Shown here one piece after another: positions 34,869 through 47,900 of a stretch of DNA of 64,000 nt; the stretch's first letter is position 1; the number at the start of each line of letters is the position of its first letter. Source of the DNA: Typha latifolia (Eukaryota; Streptophyta; Magnoliopsida; Poales; Typhaceae); assembly GCA_019914945.1 (NCBI GenBank), contig CM034113.1, forward strand, positions 8,474,850-8,538,849. Direction: 5' to 3'. The position numbers were made by a program, and so were the translations under genes. The notes below the pieces were generated by a model. It saw only the letters and a program-made list of their open reading frames with translations. It made no database searches and was not told the DNA's origin.

Positions 34869-37800
34869 ATGGATCGATACCAGAGGGTGGAGAAGCCGCG
34901 GCCTGAGACGGCAATAAATGAGAACGAGATAAGGATCACCGCCCAAGGGAGGATGAGGAATTACATTAGTTATGCAACTACATTGCTCCAGGTGATTGGA
35001 CAACAACGCAGAAAATTACAATTGCCTGCTTTAGATGAATATGATTTTGTAGGAAGCTACTGTGTTTAACAATCGTGAAGTCTTTGTGTATCTTATGATT
35101 ACTGTAAGAGGAAAATCGTTTTTTTTTTATGCATCATATGCTAGAATCCCGAAAGTAGTATTAGTTTTCCCCTTGTACCAAATATGGAGTTAGTAAGATT
35201 TATGGGAAAGTAATTAACCGTACATTGTCCATGAATTTTAATTAGACATCTTGCTCTTGTTTTTTTTTTTATCCTTTTCCTTTTCTTCCTTATGGTGGCC
35301 TTCTGAATGAAATTGAGATATTAAAGATATAAAAATGTAATCTTTCTCGAGAAAACTGGTATAGCTAATCATCATCTTGTTTTGTGGACTAATGCTCTGT
35401 AATTATCTTATCTCCTGCTACTTTTCAGGAAAAAGGTTCTGATGAGATTATCATCAAAGCCATGGGGAGAGCTATCAGTAAGACTGTTATGATTGCAGAA
35501 TTGATCAAGGTTACTCTTTCTGCCAGAATATTAAATGCTCACATGTTTATTGATCATAAATACTACTTTTAATGTTAAAGTGGGATGACTTTAATCAATA
35601 AGAGAACTATATTTAATTTTTCTAGAGAAGGATTGTTGGTTTACATCAAAACATTTCGATTGAATCTACTGATATAACTGACGTGTGGGAGCCATTGGAA
35701 GAAGGCCTTCTCCCGTAAGTATCACTACACATGTGGTTCCTTTCTCTTCCAATCAGTGTTACTTTGAACTACTTATTGTCTTATGACAGACTTGAGACTA
35801 CCCGTCATGTATCAATGATAACTATAACGTTGTCCAAGAAGGAGTTGGATACATCTTCTCCCGGGTAAGTAGGATCTTGTAATTATGTTTGAAGCATATT
35901 ACAGTCTTCGAGATTGAAATAATTGTAAGTTGTATGTTCTGTAGCAAATTTAGAATTATTTACATCGAGTTGAGTAGAATAACTGGACACTATGCACTAC
36001 TCCAGTTGAGTAATCTGCTCTCCTGTGCGTCTTTCTCTGCATTGACTCCTATGTTTGGAATTAAATTTCCTATTATGAATATTTATTTGTCTGAAAGTTT
36101 GTTGAGTTAGTAGTTTTTATTGCTCTTTTTGTCCCTTTCTTCTGTTGCATTAAACAATTATATGAGTACTCAATCATCCTATCTCTAGTACATTGCCCTT
36201 AACAATAAATCTTACTTATAATGGCTAAAATTGGACCTCTTTTGGCAAAAACAGTTATAATTCATATTAGTTCAAATAGATAGGAGCTAATGACAAAGTT
36301 TATAAAGATCAGATTGGTCATTTGAAAGATATTAACCAAGGAGAGAGAAGGTGTTATTACTTTCTAACTTGGTTCTTGAGATTTTGAATATACATGGATT
36401 TTACCTTTATTGCTGAAACGTCACTTTTACTGGCAGTTATGTCAAATTATCAAGTGCTTATGCAGGTACCAGCCACCCATACCAGCTGATCAAGTGAAAC
36501 CATTGACGGACTTTGATTACGAAGCAGGTCGATTATCAAATAACATGCTCTTTTCCCTCATATTATTGCAACTAATGTGGATTGTAATTATAATGAATGT
36601 TTCCATCATTGGACGAATGTAGAACAATTACCTGGTGGTCGTGGAAGAGGATATGGTGGCCGAGGAAGAGGCAGGGGTGGAGGAGGTACTCTGCTGTTTA
36701 TTATTACAAATAAATACTTAATGTTGAACATTGCATTTTCAGAATACTTGTGTTTACACTTTACGATAAATAATAGAAACTGCGGCTTATCTCATGCATC
36801 ATTGTCACAGAAGTACTTGACAATGTCCTTTTACCTGATCACCTTGTCTATAGACTGTGGAATTTGATTTGATTTGATTTCTACTCTTTTTATTTATCAT
36901 GGTATAAGAATATGGGTTCTACGGGAAGTCATCTAATTGTACACCATGAGTTTTGTCACATTGTTGGGTTTCATGAGATATCATATGCCAGATAAACTAG
37001 CTAAAATCATTTAATGATAACACAAAAAGGATAAAGTAGATTTTTATGTTCATCTATGGGCTTGTATAGCTGTTTTTTTATTTCTGGGATGTCTTCTGTG
37101 ATGTTCACCTTTCTATGTTAGAAAAAATCTTGCTGGACCATTATACAAAGTGTTGTCTTTCAAGATTTATATCATATATACTATATAGTATGAAGTGATG
37201 CTTCCCATATTGTTCATGTGCAGATTCTTTTTTATCTAGTTTTTATTAGCCTAATATATTTATACTGATCTAGGTATTTCTGGTACAGGGATTAGCAATC
37301 GGATGGCAGGTTATGAAGGGGATGAAGGATGGGATGGTGGACGCGGTGGATATGGTGGCAGAGGAAGAGGGCGTGGAAGAGGTCGCGGTGCTTTTCGGGG
37401 TGGAAGGGGGTATGGTGATGGCTATGGTGGCAGATATATGCAACAAGAGCAAGATGGATATGATGATGGGGAGCCTGATGCATTTCCTCCACAAGGACGT
37501 GGTGAGCTTATCCACTAATTTCTTTGAGATGTAATCTTCAGAAATATTAGATGATTTTTAGATCTGCAAATCTCTCATCTTTTAAATGCTGCAGTCAATT
37601 AAATGCACATTTAGCTCCTTCAGTATAGAATTCAAGTAATCCTATGCGGTTTTCTTTCTTGAAAAGTGCGAAAAAGATCCTTTTGAATGCTAGTAGATCG
37701 TCAAAGTCTTTCCTTTCCTTTGATTCTCTACTCTTTCTCATATTGCAAAACTTCCATTTTCTTTCCTTTCTCCCTGTTCTCTCAAATTCGCTTAATGTAA

Positions 37801-38139
37801 CCAGGCTGTTAAAATCTTTCTCAAGAATTCTCTTCAGTCCTCAACATATTGACAGTTGGCAAAGGGGCCTCAAATTGAAAGTATCCTGGTTCTAGTTGGC
37901 CTCTTGTTAATGTTTTGGTACTTGACAATAGTTGTCATAGGTTGCATAGCTAGCTAAGTTCTTGAATTGTTTGCACTCATATAATGCAATTTATTTTCCT
38001 CTCGTTCTTATCTCGTGATTTTTGCATCTTTCTGCTAATGGACTGCCCTTGGTTTGGTTTTGTAGGACGTGGCAGGCTAGGAAGAGGTCGAGGCCGAGGG
38101 CGAGGGCATGGGCATGGGCGTGCGCCTGGCCGTGGTTAA
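34869..38139 (+). CDS. Alba-domain DNA/RNA-binding protein with C-terminal RGG repeats
   Basis: Eight coding exons: 34869-34991, 35429-35509, 35626-35714, 35790-35864, 36466-36527, 36623-36685, 37289-37501 and 38066-38139, giving about 259 aa. The N-terminal 110 residues form the Alba fold: ENEIRITAQGRMRNYISYA, then IIIKAMGRAISKTVMIAE, then HVSMITITLSKKEL, matching the nucleic-acid-binding strand/loop layout. The C-terminal half is Arg-Gly/Gly-Tyr-rich (GRGRGYGGRGRGRG), as in the long Alba proteins of plants (ALBA4-6 type). Those bind mRNA, join stress granules or processing bodies, and are related to RNase P subunit p25. The RGG tail is split over three exons, whose phase-1 junctions fall within glycine codons. 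Promoter words suggest broad expression. An 11-G run lies in the 3' UTR (38267-38277). Confidence 0.92.
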
Positions 38140-39635
38140 GTTGGAGAGGCATCAAATGAATTTTTCTTCTCTATTTCACAAGATATTTGTTTGTTTTTGC
38201 TCTTTGCTTTTGGATGCTTGGCTACAAGCATACTTTCCGTGGATATTTATTAACATCTGATGACATGGGGGGGGGGGCAGTAACTTTTCAGGAGAGGCTT
38301 GGTTTTGTAGCTAGGTTAATTTTCCCATTTATTCTTGCGAATTATTATCTTGTGTTCAGTTACAACTGTATGCTTCCCAGTAGTAGAGCAGTGGATTCTT
38401 TCATTCTCGAGATGACAGTCTTCTATTTATCTTTGCAGTAATACTGTGGTTATGCTTTGTGATTCTTCAGGCACCGTCCTCGCATCTTTGTTTACGTTGG
38501 CATGAAATGGTTTCGGGTTAGACAGCTTGGGTTTTTGATTATTCTGTGTCCACACCAAACAATGTATGTAAGTGAGTGAGTTACAAATTTATTATTCAAT
38601 TCTCATTAGTAAGTGTTGGTCTATATGAATGTCACATAAAGATAATTTATCTACCTATATAAAAATAGGGGTGTCAAAATATACAAGTGCCTTGAGCTTG
38701 GCTTTGCTGAAGCTAAAGGCACCACTCTTCTCTCTCTCTCTTCCTCTTTCCTCTACATATATATTCTCCTTAAATCTGCCAAACCATACTATCTCTCAAA
38801 TCCAAGAAGGATGACGAATTGCAGCCAAATTTACTTAAACGGATCAATTAAATCATCGCCACCGTACCACTTCAATATCTTCTTGCTCTCTTCTCACCTT
38901 CGAGGATCATTTACAAGCTATCATTTACAAATAATATCCCTTCCCCTCCTACTCTTCCAACCTTTTCATCTTCCCCCTCCTCTCCTCCTGCGCTTAGTTT
39001 GAGTTGAGTTAAGCCGAGTCTAAATATAAAATTAAATAAAACTTAATATCTGAATTAGTAATTTTATTTAATAATAATTACTTTAGTTTGATCCATAAAT
39101 CTTCTTTATTTATAAATTAATTATTTCTTATTTATAAATAGCACCATAAACTCTTCAGTTGTGTTTAAGATTTATACTTAAAATCGTTCATTTCGGATAG
39201 TGACTTTTATTAACAAAAAAAGAAACTAAAATATTGAAACAACAAATCCACGAACCCGTAATATTTATCTTGAGAACGCATGCAACTAAAATTTCCTACC
39301 TTGAACTTGGCTATATACTACTGTGGAAACAAATAATTGAACCAAGTTCGAACTTGACTCGATCACAGCTACGAGCCTACGAGTAATCCCAGATTCCCGA
39401 TGTTGGTTTGGTTCAAATGCCACACATCTGGGCCGGTTCGGCCATAATGGATTGAAACATCGACCTCCAACGGCAAACTCTAGTGAGCCCAACTCAGTAT
39501 CTCCACGTGGCATTACAACCGGCGGGAAAAGCGCGAGCAATCGAACGCTTCCGAAATTCGAAAAATTTCAAACGGCTCGCCTCCTTTCACTCTTTTCCGA
39601 AGAAAAGTTCGATCAAATCTCTCTCTCATGGCCTC
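38140..39635. other. intergenic between Alba and the large uncharacterised gene
   Basis: Begins with the Alba 3' UTR. At 38687-38722 a 36-nt imperfect hairpin occurs: arms GTGCCTTGAGCTT and AAGCTAAAGGCAC, one mismatch. A CT-rich tract at about 38730-38760 follows. The last 200 bp lead into the next gene's 5' UTR. No other gene. Confidence 0.5.
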
Positions 39636-39767
39636 ATGGCCTCATGGGTGATGTCTGAAACAAGCCAATTCATCTCTCTCCCTCCTCCTGTTCCATCTTC
39701 CAATGAGATACTTGCACTGATCTCCTCCAATTTGCTTCTCTCACCTCTCTCCTCGATCTTTCCATGA
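39636..39767 (+). other. upstream ORF in the leader of the large gene
   Basis: An ORF of 43 codons (ATG at 39636; second in-frame ATG at 39651) ends with TGA at 39765-39767. That stop overlaps the main ATG at 39764 in an ATGA arrangement. Peptide start MASWVMSETSQ. If the transcript starts upstream, this uORF could couple or repress translation of the main frame. Whether it is in the mRNA is unknown. Confidence 0.5.
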
Positions 39768-42700
39768 AGATGGATTTCAAAAGCATGAAGAGGAAGCAGC
39801 TTCAAGCCCTCTGCAAGAAGCATGGACTTCCCGCCAATTCCGCCAATTCGAAGATGGCCGACGACCTCACTTCTCTTCTACTGGTACTCTATTTTTTTCC
39901 CCAAATTTTTTGAATAATATATCCGATTTAGTAGGAATTATAAGCGCAATTTTTGTCAATTTAATAGGGGGATGATAAGACGAAGCCGAAGACAAAGCCG
40001 AAGGGTTGCTTGAAGGGATCCGGAGGAAGCATCGGCGAGGAAGGCGGAAGAGAACGCAGGGTCTCTAAGAAGGTTAGCTTCTTGTTTCCAGAGGAAAATT
40101 TTGATTTTGATGGGAGGAAAGAAGAGTTAGATGTGAGAATTTCTCCTGAGAAGAGGAGATCTAGTAGAAGGAAGTCTATTACTGTTTCTGAAGCGGAGGA
40201 GAAGGGTGCTTCTCAGTGTCCAAGGGGTGCAGTGAGAACTAGGAGGTCTCTGTCGCTCTCAGCTGCGGTTGTATGGTCTCCTGTTGTTGGGAAGGATGAA
40301 ATGAGGAGAAAGGCACGAGGTGCTTGTCAAAATGGCGAGCTACCTTTGTTCGCGATATTGCCTTGCGAGGATGAACAAAGGGAGGGGAAAGAGGTGAAAG
40401 AATCTTGCTGTGATCGGCTGATTACTAGATCCTTGAGGAATAGAGTGGTGGTGGTCCGAGAGATCGAGACATTTCCAGGAGATAAAAAAACAAGTCGAAA
40501 TAGGAAAGACGAGGCTTCATTTGCCAAGAATTTGAAACAAGATGACAACCTTGGAAGGAAAGATTCTCATAAGCGACCAAGAGGTGCGCATGAGGGAGGA
40601 AGCAGTGCTCCTCCCTGCAAAGAGCCTCCTCGGAGGCGTTCAAGAAGAAATCTCTCGAGGTCGGAGAGTTCTTTGTTGGATAGTGACAAATCAAGCCATG
40701 GCAAAGCAACCAAAGAAACAAGTCTTGGTGACCAGGGGGATGAAGATTTTCAATTTGACAGCTTTTCAATGAGATCACGGCGGCGCAGTATTATGAAGGC
40801 TAATGAAGCAGCACATGACATCTCCCTGGTAGAAAGTGGAGAGACAGTACATGAACATGTAACATTTGAGAGAAGGAAGTCACAAAGGAAAGGGAAAAAG
40901 ATGGATTTGAATGGTAAAGATCTTGTAGACTCTGGTCCTAGGATAAAAGCTTCAAGTGGAGCTGCAGCTGAGAAAGCCCAAAGACGAAAGCCCTCAAAAT
41001 CTAAAGAACCTCTGAGAAGATCGATGCGCAAATCAATTGTACCAACTCAGCTGGAAGAGGAGAATTCGCCAGTAGCGTGTCAAAATTTTGAGGATCAGGA
41101 TGAAACAGTTGCAGAAAGTACGTCACTCAGCAATGCATCTGAAGTTGCCAAGCATGAATTGGCCATCAGGGAGGAGTCAAAATTGGTTGTACAAATCAAA
41201 GAGGGTCTGAGGAGTTCAAGACGCACTGCTTCAGAGCAAAATGCTACTGATTTTGAGGTTCCCTTGGCTGTATCTGATGGTGCAATACTTGATAAGAGCA
41301 GTAAAGAAGAAAGGAAATGGCGGAAGCGTAATGCACCTGATCTCGAGAATTCTTCAACTGTACATGAGAATTCTCCTTGTGATGAATCCATTGAAGGGAA
41401 CAAGCTGCGGAAACAACACATCGATCAAGTTCTGAGTAAATCAAGTTCAGAAACTGAAGCTTTAGAAGATGATGAAAAATTCAAAGAACCACGACGGCGA
41501 TCGAGACGCAATGGTTCGAGAAATCAGTCAGGTGATACTGCCATTTTGGTTGCAGAAACAGTAGCTGATGAGAATATTGGAAGGAAAAAGCCAGCAAAGA
41601 GGACAAGAGTTGCCGTCTCATCAGAAGTAGTTTCTGTTGTGGATAGAACTAGTGTCATGGCAAACCAAGACAATGGTCGTGCCGATGAATGTAACAAGAA
41701 TTCTTCCAGAAAAAATTGCAAGAATGTTCATGATGATGGAGCAGGACATGGAGAACTCTCTTCAGCTTCAACTCATATGTTATCATCAAAAGAGACTACA
41801 AGAATGTCAGATGTAACTGATAGCTCAATTATAGCAGCAAGTCATGGGAATCTATCAAGGCAGACTCATGAGAACAACAATGAAAAGACACCAATTGATG
41901 GTGGATGCCAGTCTCTAGAAGCTCAAAGATGCATATCTGGGGAGGTGCAGAGAGTGGCTGGTGCTTCATTACATTTTACGGGGTTTTTAGATAGGTCGCT
42001 AGGTGTTGCAGATATTTTCCCTTCAACTTTTCTATCAGTTGTTCAGGAGGGTGGCATTCCAGTAAATCAATGCAGTGATGGCACTGACATGACAAGCTGT
42101 TCTGATGTTCTTGACTCTCCGGTCACTGATCCATGTTCTGATGACCAACTACAGCGAGCTGGAAATCTTTCAATGATGGAGGCTCTGCAAACTGGTTTGC
42201 AAAGTGTAGGTACTGAAACATGCATCAAAGATAAGCACTTCAATGATATAGAAATAGAATGCGATGGCAGAGAAGCTTCTTTCTTGGAGAGTCTTGATGA
42301 GTCTTGTGAAATAACTACGAGCAGTTTGGAAGAAAATGAAGATTTAGATGCAGAACCTTCGGTGAATGTGGGTGGTATTGTGGAAGTTGCTTCAGAAAGC
42401 GGATATCTTAGTGTTGAGATTGCTATTACAGCACTAGCTGATACCAAGGAATCTGAGAAGCAAGTGAATGCTCAAGATGTTGCGCAATTTGGTGATGCAG
42501 AATCTAGTAGATTTAACATAATGGCAGATAACTGCGCCACTTCTCGATATGCACTTAAGTATGAAGATGTCAATGAAGGGTATGAAGAATTAAACTACAT
42601 TGATCCGCTATCATCTTGCAATCATATCGAAGGACTTCCATCTCCAATTAGCATAGAAACTTCTTTATTGGTTGATCAGAAGACCCCTGCTTTGATAGTT

Positions 42701-45700
42701 GCTGCTCATGATGCCAGGAAAGCAGGTTCGGTCGGTAACGGTTGCTTGGTCAACTATACTACTGGTAACCAAGGTAACTTACTGCATCATGGGATTTGCA
42801 TTATGCCATAGTTCTAATGCTTCAAATATTTTTACAGTCAATATCTTTTGCCAAAATTTGTTTATGCTAACTATTCTTTTGCAGATAAATGTCATCAGCT
42901 TTCAACTATTGCAGCTGTTAATGATTCAAAGGATTTATTAGAACAGGAAAATGGTTTCAAGCCCTGTGGAGTAGCTCCAGAGACTACTTTATATTCTGAA
43001 TTGGCATCTAAAGAATTTAAGGATGCTAGAGGTTTTGATACAGTATGTTTAGAGGGTTGTAATTTACCAGTAATTGAAGTTGCAACCGAAGAAGCTAAGA
43101 TTTGTGATCCATACGAGGCAAGAAGTTCTCTTTTATCTGACAACTCTACTCTTGCTCTGTGGCCTGGCAACCAAGTTCTTAGTCTTCAAAGTGGGACACC
43201 TGAAGTTGGAAGAGCTGCTTTGGACTTCAGGGGTCCCAACTCCTGTGGCAATCTCAGTCCTTGCATAACTTTAATCGGATGTCACGAAGAGAGTTCTTTA
43301 TCCACCTGTTCATTGCTGGAAGAAAATAAGCCCCATAGGGAAACAAGTGTTGATAAATATGTTGAGAAAATCGTAACTGATGTTGAAGCACCTTCTTCTT
43401 GTGGTGTGTTTCCCGCTGTTTGTCTGCAGGAAAATGGCAGAGGTATGTCAATCAAAGAGGTTAGTTTGGATGATGTGAGTTTTAACTCCTGTAAAAAGCA
43501 AAGATCTTCCCCAGTATCCAACATGGCAGTTAATGGCGGAGAATTAGCTTCTAGTTTCGTAATATTGACAAGTGCATTTAAAAGAACCTCAGTTGAATTG
43601 GTAGAAGAATCTAGTGATCCATCAATTGAAAATCCTTGTGAGGATGACAGAGACTACTTTATATCACCTATTACTACTAATGTGCATCACATGCATTCGA
43701 ATTATCAAGATTTTAAAGATCTGGCAGAGGCTGCTGGGTTTTCTTCAGGCAGTCAAGTGACAAAAGATAGTAATAGTTCTCTTCCTGATATCCTATACAA
43801 GGAAACAGACAAGCAAGATAATGTAACTACAAGTAATAATGCTGCCAAAGAATTTTCACTTTGCAGAAGTGCCGAAGAGACTAAAGTAGTCCAGTGTGAC
43901 AAAGTTCCCAAGTCATCCTGTTCTCCCTACATTAAGGAGCTGGCTAGTGGGACTGATTCTCACTCTCCTTTATTTCTAAAAGGTTGCAGGATTATGTTTG
44001 ACATTTTTTACTGATTGCAACTTGCTTGTCTTCGAAGTACAGCTTCATAATTAATTAATTTATTAGTTGTGTTAGGATATAAGTAGTAACAAGGCTCATT
44101 CACACAATGCTTCTTTATTGTTAACATTAAGTATTTAAGTAGCTTTGCTGCCTTTCAGATAGTGAAACTGAGCGAATGCACCTGAAGGGGCTGACAGTGG
44201 CTTCTGAAGATCATCAAGAAGCTGCTTCTGAGGCCGACACAGTAGTTTTTATCATCAATGACGAGTGCAAATCTGCAGATGCTGATGGAATTGTGGATTT
44301 GAAGATTGCCCAGTACAATGTATTGGAAAAGCCGGTGTCCATCAATTGTTCCCTTTCAAATACTAAAGATTACAATTTGATGTTTGACAGAGGCATTCAG
44401 TTAGGCAGTGAGGATGCAGCTGAAAAGCTTCCTATGATTGTGTCCTACAGTATTGTTAGTAATGAATGTAAAGGGGAGGAATCATCGGAAACCAAAGAGA
44501 ACATTGCATCTCACGGAAACTTTGAAGGAGATACAACACAGAAGCTAGGTGACTTTGCTGGTCTATGTCATGCCTCTGTTGTATATTTTGATTCTTCACA
44601 AGATTTTTGTCAAGGTATATATAGGTTCCTTGGTTTCTACAACGTGGATTTAGAATATACTGCATTGAAGACTGAAAATTAACGTCTTTCAGATGTGGAT
44701 CCAAGACTGAATGGAGTTGTAACTGCAGCAAGCAGTGCCTCTTTGCCAGAATATAGTGAGTTCTTGAATCTTTCTTATTTTGTTTACATTTTCTCTTTAC
44801 AACAGTTTTATCTGATATTATAGAACACTTGTGAACCAGGAATCAAAGACAATAACTCAGCAGACAATCGTTGTGACAATGGTAGAGGAGACGCTGCAGT
44901 TTGTAGTACTTCAGTTGTTAAAGTTATGTTATCAGAGATAGAAGATAATTTAGATTGCAGTCACAATTTTGCCAGTTCAGAGGCCATTGAAAATTCTTCA
45001 TCAACTCCAAGGCACTCGTTAGTTGGTATAGAGACTCTGTTCACACAGGAATGTAAGGAAACTTCTCTAACCAATGGAGAGTTTGCCCTTGGAAAAGTTG
45101 ACTGTGAGAATTATACAGTCACCAAGTCGAGAGACTATGATATTTACAGTGGAGATGAGAGAATTGCTGCCGTCCAACCTACGTCAGATTGTGGGCATCA
45201 TGAAGAGGACAAAGTTGGTGAGAAGAACGAAGGCGACATGAAGCTATCCCCTGAACATGATAATGAGAATGATGATTCAACTGCATTTGAAGGTTGTTTC
45301 TGATTGACTTTATTTTTCTCTGGATCTTAACATGTACTGTTGAAAGCTTTTATGCTTCTCTTTCGAGTAATTTTTCTTTTACTTGAGCGATAGACCTCCA
45401 TTTTATTCTTGTACTCTATGGTATTTCCTGTTGTAGAGTCAAGAACTAACATTTTTTTTTTGGGGCTTAAGATATGATTGAGAAACTTGGTAGTGCCAAG
45501 AAGGTTCCAGTAGTTTCGAGATCACCAGAATCCAAATTTGAAGAGTGGTGGACTGCACCGGGTGCACAGATAGATCTGTTGAGGGACCTGTTTGATACGG
45601 AGATGCAAAAGTCTACTGTCATAAGGGACAGCCCTCATACAGCTGTCCATGAGTGTAGATTTGATAGAGAAAGTTTTGATTCTGAAGGTGAAACTCCTGA

Positions 45701-47112
45701 TCACAGGAAGGACACTGATAAAGCCATAGAATTAAGAGAGGAAGATGAGTTGAAGTCCATGACAATTTCAAATGTTCAAATTGAATTTGAAGAGCAAGCA
45801 AGCTCCGTTGAATTGAATGGAGATTTTGATAGAAATTTAGATGGCCGTGGATCCGAAACCTCTCCTGAAGTAGGCAATTTATCAGGAATATCTACTCCCG
45901 AAGCTGTCAATTGTTTAAATTGTCAAGGTGCAATGGCTATGAATCTCTCCGGTTTCATTTACTTACTGTTTTATCTAAGTTCTTCATACGAAGTATTCCA
46001 ATCTATTGCAGATTTGCTGCCCCTTCATGAGAAAAGTTCTGGCCAACAGGTCGATATTTTTGACCATAGAGAAGGTTAGTGGCACTGTTTTCCTTTTTAT
46101 GCTTCTCAAGAAATTCTGCACATTTTATGGTTTCTATATGATTTCTATATGATTGCAGATGATCAAGTCAAATTTGATCAAGCTGTATTATCTGAACTCG
46201 AAGGTATAGAGGAAGTTTGCGCAAATGAGCACGACATCCAAGATGAAGGAGCTGATTTGTTTTGTGAATGTGCAGTGGATGCTAAAGCTGAGGATAATGA
46301 GAAAGAGTGTTATGTAAATACTACTGAGGTAGAGAGTACTATAGACGTTCCAATTTCAAGAGCATCCACTGCATCACAAGGGCCAGACAGTGAGGAATGT
46401 ATGAAGAGTTATGCTATAGAAGATATCAATCAAGTCTTTGAAGGGAAATCTGATAAGGAGTTAGCAGATGAAGTTGCTCCTGAGGTCTCCACAACTGAGA
46501 TGCCTGCAGTGATTACCGCCCTTAAGGATTCCAGCAGTAGTCAAGTAAAACTGCCGCAAGAACATTTTGGGGATGTTAGGAAATCTTCTCCTGAAACTTC
46601 TAGTGGAAACAAAACTTTGAACAATTTGGTTCAGGTGGATTCTTATCAACTAAAACAATTTTCAAGCTGCTTATCTGTCAACCATTCTCCCATAGAATCT
46701 ACAAATGGCACTGACAGAAATGCCTATAAATCTGAAGGTTAGTATTTATATAAAGTTACTATCTTTCTGATTTCTCTGTGCCTTCCTTCTGTTATAGTAA
46801 ATTTGATTAATTTCTCTTATATCAGAGCTGTGCGGAACTGCCTATGAGATGGAGGAAATTAATCAAAAACTGATTAGATTCAGAATTTCCAGTGCAAGGA
46901 AAGCTAGTAAGCCAGATACGAAGAAGAGCATACCAGTTAAACTGGTCAAGAACTTGAAAATTGAATCTGTACTTAATGGGGCAAGAGGAAAGGAAAATAC
47001 TCCAGCTATCAAGATGGATCAATCTTGCAAAAACAATTTGAACAAATCAGTGAGAAATAGTTCTTCCAGAAGGCCACTTCAGAGTGTTCGGATCAGTAAG
47101 CTGGAACAATGA
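39764..47112 (+). CDS. large uncharacterised nuclear-type protein (SAP-like N-terminus, RRS repeats, KEN box)
   Basis: Ten coding exons: 39764-39883, 39968-42773, 42885-43982, 44159-44614, 44693-44755, 44840-45292, 45472-45927, 46012-46074, 46159-46737 and 46826-47112, joining to about 2,126 aa without a stop. I do not recognise a named family. Residues 3-40 (MDFKSMKRKQLQALCKKHGL...) look like a SAP-type helix-turn-helix. KVSF at 75-78 fits the RVxF PP1-docking pattern. Residues about 95-560 hold about eight basic motifs of the RRSxR kind (RRSSRRKS, RRRSRRNLSR, RRRSIMK, LRRSMRKS, RRRSRRNGSR). The middle about 1,400 residues are acidic and Ser/Glu-rich without obvious folds. The last 96 residues are basic, with KEN in ARGKENTP (about 2087) and RRPL. 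The start at 39764 is the first ATG; 39770 (MDFKS) is an alternative. Introns 2-9 are all phase 1. A nuclear chromatin-associated role is inference. Confidence 0.8.
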
Positions 47113-47841
47113 TGCCATTGGTTTTAGTTTTTCGGTTGTTGTTGTTATTGTGCTTGCCATTTCAACTCATGGTTGAAGAATTAAGTATGCATAGAACTGT
47201 GTGTATATTTGTACGATGTCTATTAGTTTGGTTATTTCTGAGAGGGATCATGGCCTAGTCTCTAAGTACAAGTGTGAATTAGGGAAAACAAGGGGGGGTA
47301 AAATCCTGGGCTCATTGTTAATTTTCTTGCATTTTTCTACTATTAACTTATGCACATTTTTGTAAATCAGTCCACAGGCTTTATTAGGTCTTTTTTTTGG
47401 GGGTTTATTCCAGTTGCAGGCTATCAATTGTAAGCCCATTAATGGATCCCACTATGTTTCTCAACAGTTATCTTTAGCAATTAATATAGCCACCTTAGCA
47501 TCCATTTGAAAGCCCTTGGTTGTAAGGGTGACAACTTTTAAAATTTTAATGCATGATTCTATGCTTAATAGTATCAAATTTCTGCACTTGTATTGCTTGA
47601 TCTTATGTTTCGCATTGTTTCTTCACCACAATTAATTCATGTAAAACCACTTAAAAATAAGAGCCTTATTACACATTTATTATAGCAACAAATAAGACCC
47701 TAGGTTTGGTACTTTTGCATCTTACACCCCTGACGATTCCTCTTCAGCTCACCAACGTAGACTACTCAATCACCCTTTCAGTTCCCATTCCCTTCCCCTT
47801 CCTCTTCACTTCCCACGACCGTTATCACACCACATCAACAC
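47113..47841. other. intergenic between the large gene and EC1
   Basis: Contains the 3' UTR of the large gene and the upstream region of EC1. No repeats of note and no other gene. Confidence 0.6.
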
Positions 47842-47848
47842 TATAAAT
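47842..47848 (+). promoter_or_regulatory. TATA box of the EC1 gene
   Basis: TATAAAT lies 59 bp upstream of the ATG at 47901, consistent with a short leader. Confidence 0.7.
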
Positions 47849-47900
47849 ACTACCATCCACAAACCAAAGACCATCAACTACAACTAGCTACAATACAACC

